34,118 bases of DNA from Methanolobus sp. GTDB lineage: Archaea; Halobacteriota; Methanosarcinia; Methanosarcinales; Methanosarcinaceae. The notes below the pieces were generated by a model. That model was not told the DNA's origin, did not search any database, and worked only from the letters and a program-made list of their open reading frames with translations. The position numbers and the translations under genes are program-made. The DNA lies in contig NZ_JADQBY010000024.1 of NCBI RefSeq assembly GCF_016278385.1, forward strand, positions 23,304 through 57,421, given 5' to 3'. Shown one piece after another: positions 17,049-26,386 of this stretch; the first letter of the stretch is position 1, and each line of letters begins with the position of its first letter.

Positions 17049-19079
17049 TCAATGTGTTGCCACATCAAGAGGAATTATGAAAGTGAATTGACTTCCTTTA
17101 TCAGTTTCACTCTCAACTGATATATCCCCACCATGCATCTCTATGAATTTTTTTACAAGCGATAATCCAAGACCAGTACCATTGTGCATCCTCGAAATTG
17201 TTGAATCTATTTGCTGGAAAGGGAGGAATAGCTTACCAATGTTCTCAGATGAAATACCGATTCCGGTATCTGATACAGAGAATACACCCTTACCATCCTT
17301 TTCATGAGCCTCCAACATAACATGCCCGCCTTCGGGAGTAAATTTCACTGCATTACTGGCAAGATTAAACAATATTTGTTTAAAACGAATCCTGTCAGCA
17401 TTCAATGATAAATTCTCAGAAGCAATAGAAATCTCAACTTCTATGTTCTTTTTTCTTGCGAGTGGAGAGACAATATTCAGGACATTAGCAAAAATATCCT
17501 TTATACGGAATTCCTCATAATTCAACTCCATTTTTCCTGATTCAACCTTTGAGATATCAAGAATATCATTTATCAAGTTCAATAGATGCTTCCCACTATT
17601 TGAGATATGTTCAAGGGATCTTCGTTGTTGTGCATTAGGCTCACCAAAGGTATCTTCAAGTAAAAGATCAGAATAACCAATTACAGCATTGAGGGGTGTA
17701 CGAAGTTCATGGCTCATGGTTGCAAGGAACTCGCTTTTAGTCCTGTTCGCCTCTTCAGCAGTTATCTTTGCATTAAGAATAGCTTCTTCAGATTCTTTTC
17801 TTTCAGATATATCCTGGAAGTTTTCCAGAATGTACTGGTTTCCTTCTATGAATATCTTCTTGGTATTCTTCAGAATGGGGGTCTTACTACCATTCTTGCA
17901 TTTGACTGCAGTATCCATACCCTGGAACCCATCAAGACCATCCACCCATATAGGGCATTTTTTTGACAATGAGCCTTTCGGACATATGATATCGCATAAC
18001 TGCCCCACAAGTTCCTCTTTTTTGTATCCGGTGATTTCACAGGTCCGTTGGTTCACATCCTCTATCACATAGTCCTTCCCGATGATTATTGTCCCACCGG
18101 GCATGTTATCATATAGACTTTGAATACGCTCTTCATTTTCTTTTAAGGTTCTTTCAGCTTTTTTGCTTTCGGTGATATCATCAAGATATAAAATTACTTT
18201 TTTGTCATCCGCTAAACCTACGTATGCAGTTGAAATCAGGAAATCATGGCTTGAAACAATGCCATTGTCAAGGATATTCATACTTCCTGCAACCTTATGG
18301 CAGTCAACACCTGTTATGAATGTCTCAGCAACAATATTGAGGGCAGAGCATGTCGTACATTTATCATTCGTGCCGCAACCTTCGCCTTTATATGAGTTGA
18401 CACATGAGAAAACATCTCCCACTGCAAAACCAAGATTATCTGCAGATTTTTGCCCTAATGTTTTGACACATATCCTGTTGATTTTCTCCACCCTAAGACT
18501 TTGATCGAATATCAGTATCAAAGTAGGAGCATGATTGTAAGTTATATCCAGTACTTTTCTTTGAATAGCAAGCAAAGCATCTGTTTCATAGATTTCTTTA
18601 GTGGAATGATCATAATCTATTCTGCCAGTATACGGTATGGAAAAATCTGTGTTTTCGAAAAAAGCACTATCATTTACTGAACTGCTAAACATCTTCTGTT
18701 CATCCTTGTTAATTTTCATTGACGAGATAGAAGATACCATACGTATCGTAAAATCAAGTTCACTCTTTTCAAATGGCTCCTTGAGATACCAGGAATTGGC
18801 GAATTGAGACACATTACGGAATAGGGCCATACTACATTTGTTTACTACAAAAACAAAATGAGCAACATTCAATGAATTTAAAACAGAGTTAGAGAAATTA
18901 TCAAATTCCATCCCATCATATGAATAGAAAATAATGTCTGTTTTTTTAACAGATATATTGGAAGGACTTATAATGTCAGATATTGATAATGAAGATACTG
19001 AATAGCCCATTTCTTCAAGTTTAGATTTGAGACTGTAATCCTTTTTTTTACTAAAATTGAGCAATAGTATTTTTTTCAT
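17049..19079 (-). CDS. Cytoplasmic PAS-PAS sensor histidine kinase with Cys-rich PAS domains
   Basis: The 676-residue kinase has no membrane segment. Order: a receiver-like N-terminal domain (about 1-115) that lacks a clear phospho-Asp pattern; PAS1 (about 170-310) with Cys204, 226, 235, 241, 244 and 260, including CGTNDKCTTC; PAS2 (about 318-430) with Cys362, 366 and 375; HisKA with MSHELRTPLNAVIG (His457); and a HATPase with LASNAVKFT, DTGIGIS, FLPFQQ and GTGLGLS. The cysteines suggest redox, metal or Fe-S sensing, as in soluble methanogen PAS kinases; this is inference. There is no receiver partner nearby. The gene appears monocistronic, ending 154 bases from the TrmB-like gene. Confidence 0.93.
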   Translation of the reverse strand: MKKILLLNFSKKKDYSLKSKLEEMGYSVSSLSISDIISPSNISVKKTDIIFYSYDGMEFDNFSNSVLNSLNVAHFVFVVNKCSMALFRNVSQFANSWYLKEPFEKSELDFTIRMVSSISSMKINKDEQKMFSSSVNDSAFFENTDFSIPYTGRIDYDHSTKEIYETDALLAIQRKVLDITYNHAPTLILIFDQSLRVEKINRICVKTLGQKSADNLGFAVGDVFSCVNSYKGEGCGTNDKCTTCSALNIVAETFITGVDCHKVAGSMNILDNGIVSSHDFLISTAYVGLADDKKVILYLDDITESKKAERTLKENEERIQSLYDNMPGGTIIIGKDYVIEDVNQRTCEITGYKKEELVGQLCDIICPKGSLSKKCPIWVDGLDGFQGMDTAVKCKNGSKTPILKNTKKIFIEGNQYILENFQDISERKESEEAILNAKITAEEANRTKSEFLATMSHELRTPLNAVIGYSDLLLEDTFGEPNAQQRRSLEHISNSGKHLLNLINDILDISKVESGKMELNYEEFRIKDIFANVLNIVSPLARKKNIEVEISIASENLSLNADRIRFKQILFNLASNAVKFTPEGGHVMLEAHEKDGKGVFSVSDTGIGISSENIGKLFLPFQQIDSTISRMHNGTGLGLSLVKKFIEMHGGDISVESETDKGSQFTFIIPLDVATH

Positions 19080-19522
19080 CGGTTAACTTCCAACAATTCA
19101 ATTAATCAAATTTTGTGATATTAGTTTATATAAGTATAACCAGAATACCACAAAAGTCATGATTCTTATCAAGTTACTACTATCAAAAAAATAATGCAGT
19201 CCTACAGTTATAAAATTTTCCCCCAACTTAAACAGGAAAGTAACTCCACACAGATTAGATCTTAAATGAAATAACACAACCGAACATTCCGAAAGTAGTA
19301 ACGATGGAGATGTACTAGTTGGCACTGACAATGGAGTAAGCGGTGTAAACTTTATGCATATTGCTACTAATTCTAACTAAGAGAATAAAGAAACAGAACA
19401 CGCAGAAAAAAGAAGGAAAACAGATGATATAGCCAGTATACAAAATATCCTACTTTTTTCTGCAAATTTATATATTAATGGTATAACAACCGTTGGTTTA
19501 CAGTGGAGATTAATGTTTATTA
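19080..19522. other. Spacer with a short coding relic
   Basis: No full gene is present. On the plus strand 19303-19380 reads as an open tail DGDVLVGTDNGVSGVNF ending in IATNSN and a stop, preceded by stops within about 35 codons and without a start. It may be the C-terminal relic of a secreted protein, at low confidence. The histidine kinase promoter should lie at the left edge. Confidence 0.35.
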
Positions 19523-20272
19523 TCAGACACTTATTTTTCTGAACAGATAGGAGCCTACCACCACCATCAGAACTGTGAATCCTGACAGGACTGCAAAGCT
19601 TATTCCAGGGTCTATCTGGGAACTGCCAAGAAGACCATACCTGATGCCTTCAACCCCATACGTAAGAGGGTCCAGTAGTGTAAGGAACCGAACTCCTGCC
19701 GGCAGGCTGTCGATAGGGAATAATGCACCGGACAATCCGAATATCGGGAAGATGACAAAGTTCATTATAAGCTGGAAACCGTGCATATCATCCATTCTTG
19801 AAGCTATAGCAATACCGAAAGCTGTAAAGGAAACCCCAATGAGCAGCATGAAGATAACAGCTATGCCAAATCCAGAAATACTGCTTATGTCAAGACCCAG
19901 GAATAATGAAAGGACCAGTATTATGAATCCCTGTATAACAGCAGTAGTAGCGCCTCCTAAGGTTTGTCCAAGCATTATTTCAAGTCTTGATACCGGAGCT
20001 ACCAGCGTTTCTTTCAGAAAACCGAATTGTTTGTCCCATATTACCTGTATTCCTGCAAACACAGAAGTGAAAAGAACGCTCATGGAAATGATCCCAGGCA
20101 TTATGAAGCCAATATATCCCTGCTCCATACCCGGAATGGCAACTACGGAATTCAGGCCAAATCCAAGGACTAACAGAAGGAATAGTGGCATACCGAGGCT
20201 ACCTACCATCCTGCTTTTTGACCGGAGATACCTCTTTACATTCCTTAACCAGATAGTGTAAACTATATCCAC
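19523..20272 (-). CDS. ABC-2 type exporter permease (DrrB-like)
   Basis: The 249-residue membrane protein has six hydrophobic segments typical of the ABC-2/DrrB family: WLRNVKRYLRSKSRM, then MPLFLLLVLGFGL, the ISMSVLFTSVFAGIQVIWDKQFGFLKETLVAP-type block (residues about 63-95, key WDKQ and LKE), and a final GLSGALFPIDSLP loop. It should form the membrane half of a drug or lipid exporter with the ATPase just upstream. It starts with GTG at 20272. An ideal GGAGGTGAT (20284-20276, minus strand) lies across the ATPase stop, so the two are translationally coupled. Substrate unknown. Confidence 0.93.
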   Translation of the reverse strand: MDIVYTIWLRNVKRYLRSKSRMVGSLGMPLFLLLVLGFGLNSVVAIPGMEQGYIGFIMPGIISMSVLFTSVFAGIQVIWDKQFGFLKETLVAPVSRLEIMLGQTLGGATTAVIQGFIILVLSLFLGLDISSISGFGIAVIFMLLIGVSFTAFGIAIASRMDDMHGFQLIMNFVIFPIFGLSGALFPIDSLPAGVRFLTLLDPLTYGVEGIRYGLLGSSQIDPGISFAVLSGFTVLMVVVGSYLFRKISV

Positions 20273-20276
20273 CCAA

Positions 20277-21260
20277 TCACCTCCTTGCCTTTAGCATCAT
20301 ACGCATCTTGTCTTTGGTACTGGCTTCCTCTTCCCTGATGGTCCTTCCTGTGAAGTGCAGGAATACATCTTCAAGAGTTGGTTTATGAATTGACAGAGAA
20401 TCAATAGGAATACCATTTTCAGATGCTATGTTGACGATTTGTGCAACGTGCTTTTCTGCATTTTGCAAGCCAATTGTGATGGATGAATCATGAAGTTCGA
20501 TATTCTTAATAGCAGGCAGGGATTCGATAGCCGAATACAGGTTATCCCGTCCTGAAGAAACGATAGTAATAACATCACCACCAATATCATTTTTAAGTTT
20601 TTCAGATGTATCCAGGGCTATTATCTCACCTTTGTCTATTATAGCTATCCTTTGGCAGAGTTTGTCTGCTTCTTCCATATAATGTGTGGTGAGGATTATT
20701 GTAATGCCTTTTTCCTGATTCAGTTTCGCTATGTAATCCCACAGGTGATTTCTTGTCTGCGGATCAAGTCCAAGAGTGGGTTCGTCCAGGAACAGTACTT
20801 TCGGCTCATGCAACAAACCCCTTGCAATCTCCAGACGGCGCCTCATACCACCGGAATATGTTTTCACCAGATTGTCCTTTTTATCATCCAGTTCCACCAG
20901 TTTCAGGAGTTCTGCTATCTTTTTTTGCCTTGTGTCCTTGGGAATACGATAGAGCCTTCCATGAAAATCCATGTTCTCGTAGGCCGTAAGTTCCTCATCC
21001 AGACTCTGGTCCTGGAAGACTATGCCTATAGATTTGCGTACATCATCTTCATTTGTCCGGATATCAAATCCATTGACAGATGCTTTTCCAGATGTTGGTT
21101 TTAGCATGGTTGAAAGCATGGACATGGTTGTGGTCTTCCCAGCTCCGTTTGGACCAAGAAGACCAAATACCTCCCCACGCTTTATTTCGAACGAGAGGTT
21201 GTTCACGGCGGTAAAATCACCGAATTTCTTAACTAGATTCTCAACTGCAATTGCATACAT
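20277..21260 (-). CDS. ABC exporter ATP-binding subunit (DrrA-like)
   Basis: The 327 residues include Walker A GPNGAGKTT (36-44), signature YSGGMRRRLEIARGL, Walker B VLFLDEPTLGLDP, and the H-loop TTHYMEEADKLC. After about residue 235 comes the C-terminal extension ending HKPTLEDVFLHFTGRTIREE, typical of DrrA-type drug-export ATPases. It energises the permease encoded four bases downstream. It follows tetR by three bases, so tetR, ATPase and permease form one operon, probably repressed by the TetR protein. Confidence 0.96.
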   Translation of the reverse strand: MYAIAVENLVKKFGDFTAVNNLSFEIKRGEVFGLLGPNGAGKTTTMSMLSTMLKPTSGKASVNGFDIRTNEDDVRKSIGIVFQDQSLDEELTAYENMDFHGRLYRIPKDTRQKKIAELLKLVELDDKKDNLVKTYSGGMRRRLEIARGLLHEPKVLFLDEPTLGLDPQTRNHLWDYIAKLNQEKGITIILTTHYMEEADKLCQRIAIIDKGEIIALDTSEKLKNDIGGDVITIVSSGRDNLYSAIESLPAIKNIELHDSSITIGLQNAEKHVAQIVNIASENGIPIDSLSIHKPTLEDVFLHFTGRTIREEEASTKDKMRMMLKARR

Positions 21261-21263
21261 TTT

Positions 21264-21875
21264 TCATACACCGATGCCTTCGAATATTATATCGATCTTT
21301 GCTGACATATCCCTAGAAAAGGAGGAGTCCGTATCAGAATGGAGCCATATAATAAGTGAGTGAAAATAAATGGCATTCAAGGATTCTGATGCTATTTTCA
21401 GGTCTATTCCCTTCTTAATTTCTCCCTTATCCACACCTTCCCTGAGAAAAACAGAGAGCATATTGATAAAACGCTCTTGCCTTTGATGTCTTTGTTTTTT
21501 CTCGGTTGACTGCTGATCAGAGCTCATAATTAATCGTTTGTGCTCAAAGAATAACAATTTCAGAAGCTCCTTGTCCTTTTCATAGTACTCTGCAACCAGA
21601 ACAAGGAAATTCTTTATTTTCTCTTTTACAGGAGCATTTAAAGACATTTGATTTTCCATTATGCTGAAGATAAACGCTTCTTTATGCTCTTTGAAATAAC
21701 ACAAAAGTGACTCTTTAGTAGGAAAATAATTAAAAAAAGTACCTTTAGCTATACCAGCTTCTTTAGTGATCTCATCAACTGTGGTATTTTCAAAGCCTTT
21801 ATCCTTGAACAATTTGCCGGATACTTCAAATATACGATTTCTTGTATCCTGTTTCTTTTTTTCTCGCAGGGACAT
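21264..21875 (-). CDS. TetR-family repressor of the adjacent exporter
   Basis: The helix-turn-helix is at residues about 8-55: RNRIFEVSGKLFKDKGFENT, VDEITKEAGIAKGTFFNYFPTKESLL. The C-terminal helical domain of about 150 residues is the ligand and dimerisation domain. I chose the ATG at 21875 (204 residues) because GAGGT precedes it; upstream starts at 21893 and 21911 have no such site and run close to the operator. It is the first gene of the tetR-ABC operon and probably represses it until an exporter substrate binds. The ligand is unknown. Confidence 0.93.
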   Translation of the reverse strand: MSLREKKKQDTRNRIFEVSGKLFKDKGFENTTVDEITKEAGIAKGTFFNYFPTKESLLCYFKEHKEAFIFSIMENQMSLNAPVKEKIKNFLVLVAEYYEKDKELLKLLFFEHKRLIMSSDQQSTEKKQRHQRQERFINMLSVFLREGVDKGEIKKGIDLKIASESLNAIYFHSLIIWLHSDTDSSFSRDMSAKIDIIFEGIGV

Positions 21876-21912
21876 GCTACCTCGTTTGTGATACATACTG
21901 ATATAGACCAAA

Positions 21913-21943
21913 TATGACCGCAGTCATAAATGACCAAGGTCAT
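21913..21943. promoter_or_regulatory. Double palindromic operator of the TetR operon
   Basis: Two palindromes lie side by side: TATGACCGCAGTCATA (21913-21928) and ATGACCAAGGTCAT (21930-21943), with centres 16 bases apart. Both share the half-site ATGAC/GTCAT. They lie 38-68 bases upstream of the tetR start, in the gap shared with the divergent AhpD-like gene. Tandem sites of this kind suit two TetR dimers and autorepression. Confidence 0.75.
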
Positions 21944-22080
21944 ATTTAAGGTTTTTGAAACCGGAACAGAAGAAATAATAAAAAAACAAATGTAAACAAT
22001 AAAATATCATACAACCACATTATTATATAACAGTATCAGATTCAGAATATTAGTTATCTGAGAAGAAAGGAGATGAGAAC

Positions 22081-22380
22081 ATGGAAGGACACCCACTGAA
22101 TATCATACAGGAAAAAGACAGTCAATTTTTCAATATTATAGAAGGAGTACGCGAGAACGCACTTTCTGAAGGTAGCATACCAATGAAGTACAAATTCCTC
22201 ATAGCCCTGGCACTTGATGCAGACCACGGTGCAGAAGATGGTGTAAAAGTTCTTGCGATGCAGGCAATGGAAGCAGGTGCAACAAAAGAGGAAATCATGG
22301 AAACAGTACGTATTGCAAATTTTATTGGTGGTATCGGAAGCGTCTATACTGCAGCTAATGGCCTTAGAGAGATACTGTAA
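22081..22380 (+). CDS. AhpD-fold / carboxymuconolactone decarboxylase-like protein without catalytic Cys pair
   Basis: The 99-residue all-helical protein has the CMD-family pattern: IPMKYKFLIALALDADHG, MEAGATKEEIMETVRIANFIGGIGSVYTA. The usual CxxC with following His is replaced by DADHGAEDG, so the peroxidase/disulfide chemistry of AhpD is unlikely; the protein has no Cys at all. A binding or other catalytic role is possible. GGAGATGA before the ATG fits the start. It is divergent from tetR across the operator, so the repressor may also control it. Confidence 0.87.
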   Translation: MEGHPLNIIQEKDSQFFNIIEGVRENALSEGSIPMKYKFLIALALDADHGAEDGVKVLAMQAMEAGATKEEIMETVRIANFIGGIGSVYTAANGLREIL

Positions 22381-22394
22381 GGACAAAAGAGGAA

Positions 22395-22413
22395 CAGCAT
22401 TTCAAAAATGCTG
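22395..22413 (+). terminator. Hairpin after the AhpD-like gene
   Basis: CAGCATTT (22395-22402) pairs with AAATGCTG (22406-22413) across CAA, 14 bases after the stop. No strong T run follows, so terminator function is uncertain. Confidence 0.35.
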
Positions 22414-22535
22414 ACCCTCATTTACCTGCGGAGCAACTATCGCACCCCCAGAATTCTTTGTTGAGATAATTTGGGATTTACTCATCATCTGATTCATAGT
22501 AAACTATGTCTGCATAAATATGCTTTAAACTCGTC

Positions 22536-22568
22536 AGTAAAAATCATACAAATATTACATGTATGATT
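22536..22568 (-). terminator. Terminator after tspO
   Basis: On the minus strand AATCATAC (22568-22561) pairs with GTATGATT (22549-22542) across an 11-base loop, followed by T residues (22543-22538). It lies about 50 bases beyond the tspO stop. Confidence 0.45.
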
Positions 22569-22616
22569 AAACATCATAAGAAGGCATACCCTGTATAGAA
22601 AGAAACCATATGTTAT

Positions 22617-23103
22617 TCAGGAATTCAATACCCATATTGAATAATTGAGCCAGAATGCGAAGGATACCCATAAAAGATATGGCACAAGAAGAAAACCTGC
22701 AATCCTTGATATTCTGTAAAATAATACAATTGTCAACGCAATAGCCAGCCACAAAAATACTATTTCAATAATACCCAGCAAAGGAGATTGCAGTCCAAAA
22801 AACAAAAAGTGACCAGAGAAAATTTAGAAGTAATTGGCCAGTAAATGCCGATAATGCAGTTTTGATTCCCGAAGAATGCAAGCCTTTTTTCCAGATAATA
22901 TAGAGTGCAATACCCATTAAAAGATTAAGCAAAGGCCATACAATTGAAAAGCTCCAGTTCGGTGGGACAAAAGATGGTTTTGTAAGTGAAACATACCATG
23001 AAGGAATAGCACTATAAGTAAATAATCCGCCCAATATACCCGTAAACTGACATATTGCAATTGAAATAAGAAGTTTTTTCCAGTCGACCTGCTCCCAATT
23101 CAT
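22617..23103 (-). pseudogene. tspO: TspO/MBR homologue with a +1 frameshift
   Basis: The first frame gives 112 residues of a TspO-type membrane protein: YSAIPSWYVSLTKPSFVPPN, WSFSIVWPLLNLLMGIALY, LNFLWSLFVF. It then runs into WTAISFAGYY and a stop at 22765. The rest of the family sequence, FFGLQSPLLGIIEIVFLWLA up to VPYLLWVSFAFWLNYSIWVLN, continues in the next frame to 22617. The shift falls in the T5-G-T6 run around 22795-22805; removing one T gives SLLFFGLQSP. So this is a complete five-helix TspO (tetrapyrrole/cholesterol-binding family) broken by one base in a homopolymer, either real or a sequencing error. Confidence 0.88.
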
Positions 23104-23409
23104 AAACCCATATCCAATTACACATTCATACTGAATATTAGATATATGTATTATTCATACATGGGATATCATTACAAAAACATACAGATAATACAAATAT
23201 GATTTATCATAAAATAGCATAATTGAGGATTTGAAATAAATAGATCTTTAAGCGACAAACATAGAAGTAACCAGAAAACTGCAATCATTACCATAAAGGC
23301 AAACAATCGTACCAAGCCAGCTAAGATAGCACATAATGTGGATACACAAGCACATATGTATGAGGATATATTATTGGATATATATATAATATATAACATA
23401 CGAGCCCAA
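23104..23409. other. Spacer with a hydrophobic reading frame
   Basis: The minus strand has a hydrophobic stretch (ILAGLVRLFAFMVMIAVFWL, about 23255-23320) in a frame that overlaps the end of the YihY-like gene and lacks a start with a ribosome-binding site. It could be a membrane-gene relic; I do not call it a gene. Confidence 0.3.
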
Positions 23410-24243
23410 TCACACTGATTCTGAATATACACCCATAAATTCTGCCATGAAAGTAACGATGATGGAAGACATGTATATCCACATAAAAACAACAAGTATG
23501 GAACCTATTGTACCATATACTGTTGTAATGTTGCTGTAAAATAGATAGACACCTATGATATATTTTCCCATCGTAAGTAGAATAACAGTCAGTAAAGCAC
23601 CTATAAATGCATGCTTTAGATCAGGTGTGGCTTCAGGAAGCACCCTGAATATATACATAAAAAGTGCAATCAGAGTGAGGAAATTAATTCCAAAGCTTGT
23701 AAGCTCAACAAGAACTGTGGGAATTGAAAATACTACTTGCAAGTTGTCAGATATAACGAAGAATACAACTTCAAATAAAGTGCTTATCGGAACAAGCAGT
23801 CCAAAGACAAAGGCTGCAACAAAGGCTGAAAACCTGTTGAGTACAAGCTGATGGAGCCAGCTTCTGCTGGATGGCTTTGTACCCCACATTTTATTGATCA
23901 TTTTCTGGAGCTGATGAAAAATATTGCCAGCACTCCATATATAAATAAAGAAACTTATGATAATACTTAAATTAAAAGATGTATTTACAGAAAGCTGAGT
24001 AAAGAGAGAATTTAACGCTTTTATTACAAAATCATCTGCAAATAAGGATACGTCCGTAATTATGGCAGCCTCGATAATCTGTTGTTTCAGGAAGATACTA
24101 CCTATGAACAGAGCAAAGAGAAGAAGAGCAGGCAGGCCTATTATTGCATGGAAAGAAAGAGCTGCACTATTCGTGATACCATCATCTTCTATCCACTTAT
24201 CAAGGATTTTTCTGAAAAACGATGTACTCTCTGCTACCATCAT
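23410..24243 (-). CDS. YihY/BrkB family membrane protein
   Basis: The 277-residue inner-membrane protein has about six hydrophobic segments. Family landmarks: the opening FFRKILDKWIEDDGITNSAA and LSFHAIIGLPALLL, the motif NIFHQLQKMINKMWG, PEATPDLKHAFIGALL and the closing TVYGTIGSILVVFMWIYMSS. YihY proteins were once mis-named ribonuclease BN; they are probably transporters of unknown substrate. The start is one of two consecutive ATGs (24243 or 24240) without a clear ribosome-binding site. It is divergent from the AI-2E-family gene by 90 bases. Confidence 0.93.
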   Translation of the reverse strand: MMVAESTSFFRKILDKWIEDDGITNSAALSFHAIIGLPALLLFALFIGSIFLKQQIIEAAIITDVSLFADDFVIKALNSLFTQLSVNTSFNLSIIISFFIYIWSAGNIFHQLQKMINKMWGTKPSSRSWLHQLVLNRFSAFVAAFVFGLLVPISTLFEVVFFVISDNLQVVFSIPTVLVELTSFGINFLTLIALFMYIFRVLPEATPDLKHAFIGALLTVILLTMGKYIIGVYLFYSNITTVYGTIGSILVVFMWIYMSSIIVTFMAEFMGVYSESV

Positions 24244-24333
24244 TTAGAATTATGCCTAATAGCATTTAGATGTTTTTAAACCAGTACTCGTATAGTACAA
24301 ATCAGATAAAATCCTTAAATACAATGAACAATC

Positions 24334-25386
24334 ATGAGAGAAGTAATGAATAGTTCAAGTAAGATGCCTCAAGCATTACTGATACTTGGTTTACTGGCAG
24401 CAGTACTTATCTATGCACTATACCCATATATTAATGCTTTTTTTGGGGCGTTTATCCTGTACGTGGTTTTCAAGCCTCTCTACATTTACATGACAAGCAG
24501 GTTGAAGGTAAATCGAAGTATTGCAGCCTTTGGAATAATAGTACTTACGATCATTTTGATAATAATACCTCTGTACATACTCATAACAATTGTAATTTTC
24601 CAGATGCAGAGCATCCTTTTTGACACAAGTTCTATCCTTCAATATTTAGACTCTGCCAGCCTTTACATCAACCAGTTGCCCCTTGATAAGCTCCCAGTTG
24701 AGATCAGTATACGGGATAAAATTACAGAAGTAGTAGCAGCAGCAGCAAATTTCTTTAGTATCATGCTTGTTAATGCTATACAAAGCCTAGGACAAAGGAT
24801 TATAGAATTTATAATTATGTATTTTCTCCTGTACTATCTGCTTGTAGAAGTAGGAACACATTCTTCGGAGAAATTCAAAAAAGCAATACCTTTTAGCAAG
24901 AAGAACAGAGATATACTTCAGAACGAATTCAAGTCGATTGTAAATGCGACACTGATAAGTTCTGGAATAATTGCCCTTGTACAAGGATCGTTGCTTACCA
25001 TTACTTTTCTTTTGCTTGGCGTTGAGGGAGCATTCCTTTGGGGATTTGTTGCAGTATTCCTGTCATTCCTTCCAGCAGTAGGTGCAACACTAATATGGAT
25101 ACCTGCCGTGATAATCCAGTTGATCCAGCAGGATTATTTCATAGCCGTGGGAATTCTAGTAGGAGGAATTATCCTCAGTTCCGTCGATAATTTACTAAGA
25201 CCAGCAATACAAAACAAGGTAGGAAGCATCCATCCCCTTGAATCAATTATTGGAGTTATAATCGGACTAAACCTCTTCGGTCTGCTGGGAATTGTGATAG
25301 GACCCCTGTTAATATCATACGTAGTGCTCATGGCAAAAATGTTTAATGAGGAGTACCTTTCTGAAATTGAGAATGACGATCATTAG
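24334..25386 (+). CDS. AI-2E family (PerM/UPF0118) membrane transporter
   Basis: The 350-residue protein has about eight hydrophobic segments. Landmarks: ALYPYINAFFGAFILYVVFK near the N-terminus, a soluble helical section, LLGVEGAFLWGFVAVFLSFL followed by PAVGATLIWIPA, and IGLNLFGLLGIVIGPLL near the end. The family includes AI-2 exporters and Na+/H+ antiporters; the substrate here is unknown. The ATG at 24334 is used; an ATG at 24346 with GAGAGAAG just before it is an equally good start and removes four residues. Confidence 0.92.
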   Translation: MREVMNSSSKMPQALLILGLLAAVLIYALYPYINAFFGAFILYVVFKPLYIYMTSRLKVNRSIAAFGIIVLTIILIIIPLYILITIVIFQMQSILFDTSSILQYLDSASLYINQLPLDKLPVEISIRDKITEVVAAAANFFSIMLVNAIQSLGQRIIEFIIMYFLLYYLLVEVGTHSSEKFKKAIPFSKKNRDILQNEFKSIVNATLISSGIIALVQGSLLTITFLLLGVEGAFLWGFVAVFLSFLPAVGATLIWIPAVIIQLIQQDYFIAVGILVGGIILSSVDNLLRPAIQNKVGSIHPLESIIGVIIGLNLFGLLGIVIGPLLISYVVLMAKMFNEEYLSEIENDDH

Positions 25387-25555
25387 AAATGATACATTCA
25401 GATTTCCTTGAACACTTTTGCCAGTAATTCACAACGAACATAAATCGAGAAGTCAGAAAAATCCGGCACCTATATGCGATAATGGGAATGGTACCTTTTT
25501 AGGACAAGGCCTTTATCGTAAGATAAATCATTACCGACGAGTCCTTTCCTTTCTG

Positions 25556-26299
25556 TCAAACCTGAGGCCTTATAGTTCCAGAGTGAATACCGCATTCTTT
25601 CTTGGTAGCCTCTTCCCACCACCAACGTCCTTCACGCTCATGCTGTCCCGGCAGAACAGGTTTGGTACATGGTTCACAGCCAATGCTGACATACCCCTTC
25701 TCATGAAGCTCATTGTATGGAACATCATTTTTCATGATGTATTCCCATACCTGTTTGGAGGTCCAGTTTGCCAGAGGATTGAACTTTATGAGTGTCCCAT
25801 CACCAAAAGCAGAATCGACCTCGACCACAGGAACAGCCGCACGTGTGTTAGGACTCTGATCCTTACGCTGGCCTGTTATCCATGCAGCTCTAGTGCCCAG
25901 TGAGCGTCTGAGAGGATCGACCTTCCTGACATCACAACACTCACCATGCCCATCCCTGTAAAATGAGAACATACCCTTTTTCAGGACCAGTTCCTCAGTC
26001 TTATCCCTGTTGGCAAAGAAAATCTCCAGTGGAATATCATAATGATTACGCACCACATCAAAATATTTGTATGTTTCCGGGTGCAGACGACCTGTATCCA
26101 GAGAGAAGACACTCACATCCTGCCTGATCTTTGTTGCCATATCAATAAGCACCACATCCTCGGCACCACTGAATGCAATGGTAATACCACTTCCAAATCT
26201 GTTGAGAGCATACTCAAGAATTTCCTGCGGAGAACTGTCACTATACCCTTCAGCTAATTGATATACCTCTTTTTTTAATTCCGCGTTTTGTTCTGGCAT
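25556..26299 (-). CDS. cysH: Adenylyl-sulfate (APS) reductase, Fe-S type
   Basis: The 247-residue enzyme reduces APS to sulfite for sulfur assimilation. Visible: the PP-loop-like [23 protein letters not shown], the Cys121-Cys122 pair ([15 protein letters not shown]), [13 protein letters not shown], Cys208-x2-Cys211 (IGCEPCTKP), and the catalytic tail KKECGIH (Cys236). The CC...CxxC set binds a [4Fe-4S] cluster and marks APS rather than PAPS specificity. The architecture is that of bacterial assimilatory CysH, and methanogens generally do not assimilate sulfate, so transfer is likely. No sulfurylase gene is in the window. A sulfite-reductase-like remnant lies just upstream on the same strand. 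Confidence 0.95.
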   Translation of the reverse strand: MPEQNAELKKEVYQLAEGYSDSSPQEILEYALNRFGSGITIAFSGAEDVVLIDMATKIRQDVSVFSLDTGRLHPETYKYFDVVRNHYDIPLEIFFANRDKTEELVLKKGMFSFYRDGHGECCDVRKVDPLRRSLGTRAAWITGQRKDQSPNTRAAVPVVEVDSAFGDGTLIKFNPLANWTSKQVWEYIMKNDVPYNELHEKGYVSIGCEPCTKPVLPGQHEREGRWWWEEATKKECGIHSGTIRPQV

Positions 26300-26386
26300 A
26301 ATTTGTTTTCCTGTTAATTGGATCGAATATGTATATTATAAATGGACACTATATAATATAAAAATAACCTGCAGCACAGATATATA

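Noticed and set aside
23172-23495. 107-residue hydrophobic minus-strand frame
   Set aside because: It overlaps the YihY-like gene and has no supported start; at most a relic.
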